From Chloroflexota bacterium (lineage in GTDB: Bacteria > Chloroflexota > Limnocylindria > Limnocylindrales > CSP1-4): 47,867 bases of DNA. Both the position numbers and the translations under genes were made by a program. Below the pieces are notes generated by a model. That model was not told where the DNA came from. It searched no databases and saw only the letters and a program-made list of their open reading frames with translations. The number at the start of each line of letters is the position of its first letter. The stretch's first letter is position 1. The DNA lies in the NCBI GenBank assembly GCA_030447745.1, contig JAUJOH010000011.1:1-47867 (forward strand). Direction: 5' to 3'. Positions 43,158 to 47,867 of the stretch are shown in pieces.

Positions 43158-43691
43158 TCAGCGTGAATCGTCGGCGAACCGCACAATCTGTGCGACGGAC
43201 TCGGTGATATCCAGCCGTTCGGTGTTGATTCGTAGGTCCGTCCTGGGAACTTCTGCTAGGTCTCGTTCGACGCCGAGGAAGTACGGCCCCAGGAACGCCG
43301 GGTCGCGAGAGACGCCGCGTGTCTCATCGTTCTGAGCGCGCCGTAGTGCCTCCTCGTACGACACGTGAAGCGTGACAAACCGCGGATAGATAGGCGACTC
43401 TAGGGCTTCCAGATACTCCCGCCGTTCGGCCACGAACAGTCGTCCCTCTACGATCACTGCGTCTATCCCGTCGGACAGGAACGTGTCCGTGATCGCGGCG
43501 GCAGCCCTCCGTGCCGCCCGCCAGCTTCTGTCGTCACCTTTCGGCACACCGACGGCATGGTCGAGCATGTCGTAGACAAGGTCGATGTCGATTACTGCCG
43601 CGGTCGTTCCTCGGCGGTCAAGCTCACGGGCAACCGCCCGTGCAACCGCGCTCTTGCCGCTCGCGATGGGACCGTTGATCCCGATGAGCAT
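43158..43691 (-). CDS. P-loop nucleoside/small-molecule kinase-like protein
   Basis: A 177-residue kinase of the AAA_33/cytidylate-kinase-like fold. Walker A GPIASGKSAVA (residues 6-16), an Asp motif VIDIDLVYDML (about 37-47), VIVEGRLFVAERR as Walker B/substrate region, and a lid-like segment with RAQNDETRGVSRDP. The C-terminus predicts INTERLDITESVAQI. Substrate unknown. The ATG at 43691 has CACAAT 7 nt upstream, a weak leaderless element. The gene lies between two copies of the 135-bp repeat and beside a transposase remnant, so it may have moved as a cassette. The neighbouring frameshifted gene is a different P-loop kinase. Confidence 0.82.
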   Translation of the reverse strand: MLIGINGPIASGKSAVARAVARELDRRGTTAAVIDIDLVYDMLDHAVGVPKGDDRSWRAARRAAAAITDTFLSDGIDAVIVEGRLFVAERREYLEALESPIYPRFVTLHVSYEEALRRAQNDETRGVSRDPAFLGPYFLGVERDLAEVPRTDLRINTERLDITESVAQIVRFADDSR

Positions 43692-43746
43692 GCCGCGAAT
43701 TGTGCCCCGGTAGCGCCCGCTCGACTGGCCGCTGGGCTGAGTTCGC

Positions 43747-44133
43747 GGGATCGTTGTCCGGGCCCACGGAGCCGGGGGCGGGCTCAAGTACCGCTGCGAG
43801 GTCGCCCGCGACCAAACGATCCGGCTCGATGGGCGGACCCTCCAGCTGCCGCCCGGCCGGGGCCGGCCGGGGCTACGCCGGACGCCTGGTCGAGGTCCAC
43901 CTCCGGCTCGATGGCTCGATCGTCGCCTTCGATGGCCCACGCGAGTCGGGGTCAGCGGCGCACCACCCGACCCGACCGGGCTCGGGGCCCACGACCGCGC
44001 CCGGCCGGACCCGGCCATTGTCCCCGCGACCGCAACCGTGCCATGGACGCCGGCGGCCGATCATCCGTGGCGCCGAGTGAGGAAGGGCACCAAGCTCTAC
44101 GAGCAGCGACTCACAGAATCACTGAACAGTTGA
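43747..44133 (+). pseudogene. Transposase C-terminal remnant (ISNCY-like), frameshifted
   Basis: In frame from about 43747, LKYRCEVARDQTIRLDGRTL and QLPPGRGRP resemble the C-terminal beta-domain of ISNCY-type (IS1202-like) DDE transposases. One frame over, GYAGRLVEVHLRLDGSIVAF continues it (43871-43935); the first frame then resumes to PWTPAADHPWRRVRKG, where ADHPWRR is a typical tail motif, and a stop at 44131-44133. The N-terminal and catalytic parts are absent, and the terminal inverted repeats are not recognised. The start boundary is approximate. Confidence 0.6.
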
Positions 44134-44157
44134 GCTGACAGCTTCACTGAGCTTCGA

Positions 44158-44292
44158 CACGCGTCGGAAGCGAGCACCGTGCCCAGCGGCTCGCGGTCCT
44201 GCCATCTACCACCCCGCGTGGTATTGGAGCCGCGCGGGGCACCGCGACGGTCGTGACCGCCCGGAACCGGGCCAGAATGTCTACGAATTCGG
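44158..44292 (+). repeat. 135-bp diverged direct repeat, copy 2
   Basis: Second copy of the repeat at 43014-43148, starting 25 bp after the transposase remnant's stop, so it may derive from the element's right end. It contains the perfect palindrome TACCAC-CCCGC-GTGGTA (44207-44223). Confidence 0.75.
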
Positions 44293-44453
44293 CTAACTCG
44301 ACTGGCGGTAGGGCGGTGTCGCCGCGGGCAAGGCGGCGGATTCTCGGCGTGCACTACGCGGGGTGGTATATGGCGAGAGGCACGCCGCCGGCCCGCCGGT
44401 TCGGGTGCGCAAGGCGGGGTGTTCACGCGTTGGACCACCGCGCGCGGGGTGGT
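44207..44453. repeat. Cluster of ACCACC/GGTGGT palindromes
   Basis: Three related GC-rich palindromes: TACCACCCCGCGTGGTA (44207-44223), ACTACGCGGGGTGGT (44353-44367, inverted orientation, one mismatch) and ACCACCGCGCGCGGGGTGGT (44434-44453) flanked by TTGG and CCAA. A fourth, decayed form is at 43063-43079. No gene is seen from 44293 to 44525. Confidence 0.5.
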
Positions 44454-44525
44454 GCTTGACCAAAGGCGCGCAGCGAGCCGCCCGGTCTGAGGCGCTCCGC
44501 CGACGGGCGCCGGCCGACGGGCGCG

Positions 44526-45272
44526 CTACTCCCAGCGGAACGCCCGAATGGCGACCGCGACCGCGACCGCGGCCCAGCCGACCAGCACCAGGAGCGACGG
44601 CACCGGATTCCGGCCGCTGCCGAGCCCGATGGCCCACAGCTCGGCGAGATGTGCCGCGGGCAGCGCACCGGCGATGGCAGCGAGCGGCGCCGGCAGCTGC
44701 TCGACCGGCACAACGATGCCGCCCACGAGGAGGAACGCGAGGAACAGGCCGTTCGCGAGGGCGAGGGTCGCTTCGGCGCGGAGCCGGCCGGCCATCGCGA
44801 GCCCGAGCCCGGCGAACGCCGCGGTCCCGAGGAGCAGGGCGGCGACCGCGACGAGCGGCGTCGGGTCCGGGCCTGGCCGCCACCCGAGCACGAACCGGGC
44901 CAGGGCGATCAGCAGCACCACCTGCGCAACCTCGATCGCGACGACGGCCATGATCTTGGCGACGACGATCGCGCCGCGGGGCAGCGGAGCGCCGCCGAGC
45001 CGTTTGAGCACGCCGTAGTGCCGCTCGTATGCGGTCGCGATGCCGAGGTTGTCGAACGACGTCGCGATCACACCGAGAGCGAGGGCGCCGGGCAGCAGGC
45101 GGTCGACGGGGCGCGCAACAGCCTCCACGGCGCCCACCGTCGAGAAGAACACGAGCACCGCGGCCGGCACGACGAGCGTGACGAGCAGGTTCTCGCCGCG
45201 CCGCGCCGCGAGCCGCAGCTCGTACGCAGCCAGCGCGAGAACCGCGCGACCTGGCGACGCCGCGCGCGTCAT
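44526..45272 (-). CDS. ABC-2 type exporter permease
   Basis: A 248-residue six-helix permease of the ABC-2 type. Helices lie at about 28-50, 62-80, 105-127, 137-160, 168-190 and 222-242; the short amphipathic GVLKRLGGAPLPRGAIVVAK between helices 2 and 3 is the usual coupling segment. It overlaps the ATPase stop by 4 nt (45269-45272), so the two are coupled. Transported substrate unknown; drug, lipid or heme-related export are all possible for this class. Confidence 0.88.
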   Translation of the reverse strand: MTRAASPGRAVLALAAYELRLAARRGENLLVTLVVPAAVLVFFSTVGAVEAVARPVDRLLPGALALGVIATSFDNLGIATAYERHYGVLKRLGGAPLPRGAIVVAKIMAVVAIEVAQVVLLIALARFVLGWRPGPDPTPLVAVAALLLGTAAFAGLGLAMAGRLRAEATLALANGLFLAFLLVGGIVVPVEQLPAPLAAIAGALPAAHLAELWAIGLGSGRNPVPSLLVLVGWAAVAVAVAIRAFRWE

Positions 45273-46198
45273 CGCCGCGTCTCCGGTGCGCCCGCCACCT
45301 CGCGGTCGCCGGTCAGCTCGAGGTAGCGCGCCTCGAGCCCGCCCGATCCGGTCCGGAGCTCCGCGATGAGCACGCCTTCGCTGGCCGCCCAGCCGGCCAC
45401 GGCGGCCACCAGCTCGGGGACCGGCGCCTGGCCGTGGATCAGGACCGCGGCCGGATCGTCCACGTCGGCGCCCACGGCGGCAATCGGCCAGCGGGCGGCC
45501 AGCGCTCGCCCGAGCGAGCGCGGCTCCACGGGTCGGACGAACCGGACCTCGAGTGCCGCCTCGCCGTGGGCGGCGACGTCGGCCGGCGACCCCGATGCCA
45601 CGATCCGGCCCCCGTGGAGGATCGCCACCCGGTCCGCCAGCCGCTCGACGTCATCGAGGTCGTGCGTCGTCAGCAGGATCGCCGCGCCGTCCGCCCTGAG
45701 CTGCGCGAGGAGCGCCCGCGTCGCGGCCTTCGCCGCCGGATCCATGCCGGCCGTCGGCTCGTCGAGGAAGAGCACGTCCGGGCGCCCGACGAGGGCCAGC
45801 GCGAGGGCGAGCCGCTGCCGCTCCCCGCCGGACAGCCGCCGGTACCTGGTCCGCGCAACGCGCCGCAGCTCGACGAGGTCGAGCAGCTCGTCGACGCCCC
45901 GCGGCGCGGCGTGGAACCGGCCGTACAGCGCGATGGCCTCGGCCGGCGTGACCCGCGGGTCCACTCCGCCGCCCTGGAGCATCAGGCCGACACGGGCCCG
46001 CCACCTCGGCCCTGCCCGCGCCGGGTCCGCGTCGAGCACCACGACCTCACCGGCGTCCCGACCGCGGTACCCCTCGAGGATCTCGACGAGCGTCGTCTTG
46101 CCCGCGCCGTTCGGCCCCAGGAGCGCGACCAGCTCCCCGCGCTCGACCGCCAGATCGACGGCGTCGAGCACCCGCCGGTCCCCGTAGGCCTTGACCAC
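45269..46198 (-). CDS. ABC transporter ATP-binding protein
   Basis: A 309-residue ATPase partner of the permease. Walker A GPNGAGKTT (28-36), Q-loop in VGLMLQGGG, signature LSGGERQRLAL, Walker B VLFLDEPTAGMD and H-loop LTTHDLDD are intact. A C-terminal extension of about 90 residues (from about 210) follows the ATPase core, as in DrrA/CcmA-like export ATPases. The GTG at 46198 is the only reasonable start; the frame upstream is short and closed by a stop. It lies 31 bp behind the TlpA-like gene. Confidence 0.93.
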   Translation of the reverse strand: MVKAYGDRRVLDAVDLAVERGELVALLGPNGAGKTTLVEILEGYRGRDAGEVVVLDADPARAGPRWRARVGLMLQGGGVDPRVTPAEAIALYGRFHAAPRGVDELLDLVELRRVARTRYRRLSGGERQRLALALALVGRPDVLFLDEPTAGMDPAAKAATRALLAQLRADGAAILLTTHDLDDVERLADRVAILHGGRIVASGSPADVAAHGEAALEVRFVRPVEPRSLGRALAARWPIAAVGADVDDPAAVLIHGQAPVPELVAAVAGWAASEGVLIAELRTGSGGLEARYLELTGDREVAGAPETRR

Positions 46199-46229
46199 GC
46201 CCGGGCCCGGACGGCCGGCCCGGCCGGCG

Positions 46230-46784
46230 TCACGGCGCGATCAGGTCGTACTGACGCTCGAAGTCTCGCTCGACGAGCTCGCCGATCTGGATCGAGCGGA
46301 GGACGCCGTCGCCGTCGACGAAGTACGTCTGGGGGCGTGCCGCGACCTGCCAGGCCTTGACGATCGACTCATCTGGGTCGACGACGGTCGGCCACGCCGC
46401 GTCCATCTCCCGGGCGAACTCGCGGGCCGGCTCGGGTGGATCGTCCATCAGCACGCCCACGATGGCCAGTCCTTCGTCGGCGTGCTCGGCGAGCTTGGCC
46501 TTGAACAGCGGGAACTCGTTGCGGCACGGGATGCACGACGGCCCCCAGAAGTTGACGAGGACCGGGCGGCCGCGGAGGTCCGCGAGGTCGAAGGCCGCGC
46601 CGTCGAGCGTCGTGCCGGCCACGGCGGGCACCGGGTGCCCGCGCTCGACGCGCGCGCCGCCGCAGCCGGTCGCCGAGACGAAAATCACCGCCAGCACGAG
46701 CGGGACGAGGCGCGATGGGTTCGTGGCGGGCCTCGGGGCTACTCGACGGTGATCGTGCCGGTCATGTCGGGATGAACCGAGCAC
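46230..46784 (-). CDS. TlpA/ResA-like thioredoxin lipoprotein
   Basis: A 184-residue extracytoplasmic thiol-disulfide oxidoreductase. The lipobox SATGC near residue 41 follows a hydrophobic stretch, so it is probably anchored by lipid. The thioredoxin fold has FWGPSCIPCRNEF with the CIPC redox pair, then VLMDDPPE and a late QTYFVDGDG strand with cis-Pro region. Such proteins reduce apocytochrome c or copper sites during oxidase assembly, fitting the cupredoxin/oxidase gene just upstream, which it overlaps by 46 bp. The GTG at 46784 is used; the N-terminal 25 residues are uncertain. Confidence 0.88.
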   Translation of the reverse strand: MLGSSRHDRHDHRRVAPRPATNPSRLVPLVLAVIFVSATGCGGARVERGHPVPAVAGTTLDGAAFDLADLRGRPVLVNFWGPSCIPCRNEFPLFKAKLAEHADEGLAIVGVLMDDPPEPAREFAREMDAAWPTVVDPDESIVKAWQVAARPQTYFVDGDGVLRSIQIGELVERDFERQYDLIAP

Positions 46785-47854
46785 ACGAACTCGTAGCTGC
46801 CGGCCTCGACGCCGGTCACGTCGTAGACGCGGACCTCCGGTCCCGGAAACGCCTCGCCGTCGAACACCTTCGAACCGTCGTCACCGAGGATGTCGACGTC
46901 GTGCGGCGTGCCAACGTCGCGGTTGTCGAACGCGATGGTGAAGTCGCCGGCCGGCGCCTTGACGTCCTGGGTCGTGAACTGGACCCCCTCCGCGACGACC
47001 GTCGTGTCGCCGGCCGGCGCATCGCCCGAGCCGCCCGGCTCACCGGAACCGGCCGGCTCGCCGGAACCGACCGGCCCCTCCGGTGCGCCCGAGGCCGGCG
47101 GCTCCCCGGGTCCACCGGCCGCCGTCTCCCCGCCGCGCGGCGTGATGACGCCCATGTCGAAGATCACGGCGAGCGCGACGAGCAGGGCTCCGACCCACAA
47201 CAGGCGCCGCGGCCAGCGCGGCTCCGGGATGTTCTCCAGATGCCCGGTCGTCTCCGCCTCGACCACCTTGACGTACTCGCGGCGGGCATCGACGAGCCAG
47301 CCGAGCAGGGTCACAACGGTCAACAGGACCCCGACGGCCAGCAGCCAGCCGCCGAAGACGAGACCGTAGAACAGGACCGCGACACCGAGCGCGGCGAGGA
47401 TCGGGCGGAAGGACGGTCCGGGCATGTGGACGCCCGGCGGTGGGCCGGCGTGCACGACGGTCAGGGCCGTCTCCCGCCGGTCCGCAACTGTGTCGTAGTC
47501 GCGGAGCGCCTCACGACCCCAGACGAGGAGCGTGAGGGCGAGGATCGCCACGCCGATCCACAGTGCGCCGCCGCCGACGACGAGGCCCCAGAAAACGAAG
47601 AACGCCCCGAAGGCGACCACGATCGGGGCCCACGAGCCGCCGGGCATGTGGACGTGTGCGGGTGCGGTCGGCGCGCGGCGAGCCTTGCCGCGTCGCGTCG
47701 GCCCGGCCGTCGCGAACCGGCGCACGAGCAGGATCAGCCAGATCACGATCACGACCAGGAGGCCGACCGGGATGAGCGCGATCAGCGCCTCCCAGTCCGG
47801 GATCACGAACTGGGAGACGACGTCGAGGATCGAGTTCCAGAGCTGCTCGAGCAC
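46739..47854 (-). CDS. Duplicated cytochrome c oxidase subunit IV-like domain fused to a cupredoxin
   Basis: A 371-residue membrane protein with six predicted helices (about 22-45, 76-93, 95-112, 150-167, 169-187, 217-234). Two repeats, each opening with VHMPG and S-x-x-PI (residues 68-79 and 142-151), followed by paired helices, resemble actinobacterial oxidase subunit IV. After a Gly/Pro/Ser/Glu linker (241-281) comes a cupredoxin with His318, Cys358, His361 and Met364 (CSVHPDM), very like that in the bc operon's cytochrome c. The GTG start at 47854 is followed upstream by a TGA at 47865-47867, perhaps the stop of an oxidase subunit gene outside the window. Confidence 0.85.
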   Translation of the reverse strand: MLEQLWNSILDVVSQFVIPDWEALIALIPVGLLVVIVIWLILLVRRFATAGPTRRGKARRAPTAPAHVHMPGGSWAPIVVAFGAFFVFWGLVVGGGALWIGVAILALTLLVWGREALRDYDTVADRRETALTVVHAGPPPGVHMPGPSFRPILAALGVAVLFYGLVFGGWLLAVGVLLTVVTLLGWLVDARREYVKVVEAETTGHLENIPEPRWPRRLLWVGALLVALAVIFDMGVITPRGGETAAGGPGEPPASGAPEGPVGSGEPAGSGEPGGSGDAPAGDTTVVAEGVQFTTQDVKAPAGDFTIAFDNRDVGTPHDVDILGDDGSKVFDGEAFPGPEVRVYDVTGVEAGSYEFVCSVHPDMTGTITVE

Positions 47855-47867
47855 GACTACGGCCTCA

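Noticed and set aside
1-47867. CRISPR array, prophage or secondary-metabolite cluster
   Set aside because: No regularly spaced identical repeats, no phage structural or integrase genes, and no PKS/NRPS or similar assembly genes were seen.

Overview
This is a GC-rich (roughly 70%), densely coded window, most probably from a free-living aerobic bacterium of the Chloroflexota (a Limnocylindria/Ellin6529-like lineage is my best guess) or a neighbouring actinobacterial-type lineage. The reasons are a split cytochrome b/Rieske complex with a membrane-anchored cytochrome c, an actinobacterial-type cytochrome oxidase subunit IV domain, DUF2203/DUF309 genes, many GTG/TTG starts, and widespread leaderless promoters. 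The assignment comes from gene content only.

Layout. 0-12 kb: household and orphan genes, namely a tiny conserved membrane protein, PPK2 polyphosphate kinase, nitroreductase, an HD phosphohydrolase, a WYL regulator, a membrane protein, SAM hydroxide adenosyltransferase, a PuuD-type glutamine amidotransferase, a GIDE-like membrane pair, an HAD stub joined to thiamine pyrophosphokinase, and a Bcp peroxiredoxin. 11.9-12.9 kb: a PIG-L/LmbE deacetylase. 13.1-19.9 kb: the centrepiece, a six-gene respiratory operon encoding a GltD-like FAD/NAD(P) oxidoreductase with two C-terminal 4Fe-4S clusters, cytochrome b (two subunits), a Rieske protein, a cytochrome c-cupredoxin fusion and a membrane-tethered Kelch propeller. 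19.9-24.4 kb: an ATGA-coupled DUF2203/DUF309/rhodanese operon, divergent from an aminotransferase/D-2-hydroxyacid dehydrogenase/APH-kinase operon. 24.4-28.2 kb: accessory genes (two GNATs, one frameshifted; DUF2269; cupin; small Cys-rich protein; tRNA-Lys; YjbR-like). 28.5-29.8 kb: a secreted trypsin-like protease and a small Cys-rich protein.

30.1-40.9 kb holds central nitrogen and carbon metabolism: ammonium transporter, ferredoxin/NADPH-type glutamate synthase large subunit, a two-component system convergent with it, and PEP carboxylase. 40.9-44.5 kb is a degraded accessory segment: frameshifted methyltransferase, small membrane gene and P-loop kinase, an intact P-loop kinase bracketed by a diverged 135-bp direct repeat, a transposase remnant, small palindromes and tRNA-fMet. 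44.5-47.9 kb: an ABC-2 exporter pair, a TlpA-like lipoprotein thioredoxin, and a fusion of two cytochrome-oxidase-subunit-IV-like repeats with a cupredoxin. That fusion is probably the tail of a cytochrome c oxidase operon lying beyond the right edge.

How it fits together: the bc-type complex passes quinol electrons to the cytochrome c/cupredoxin domains and on to the terminal oxidase suggested at the right edge. The GltD/ferredoxin subunit suggests a link between the quinone pool and NAD(P)H. Amt, GltB and PEP carboxylase would feed ammonium and oxaloacetate into amino acid synthesis; no gltD lies next to gltB, so a partner must be supplied from elsewhere. A recurring TANNNT hexamer exactly 6-8 nt before many start codons, without a Shine-Dalgarno sequence, indicates that leaderless transcription is a default mode here, while genes inside operons use good Shine-Dalgarno sequences or 4-nt start/stop overlaps. 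Positions 1-59 show no gene I can identify.
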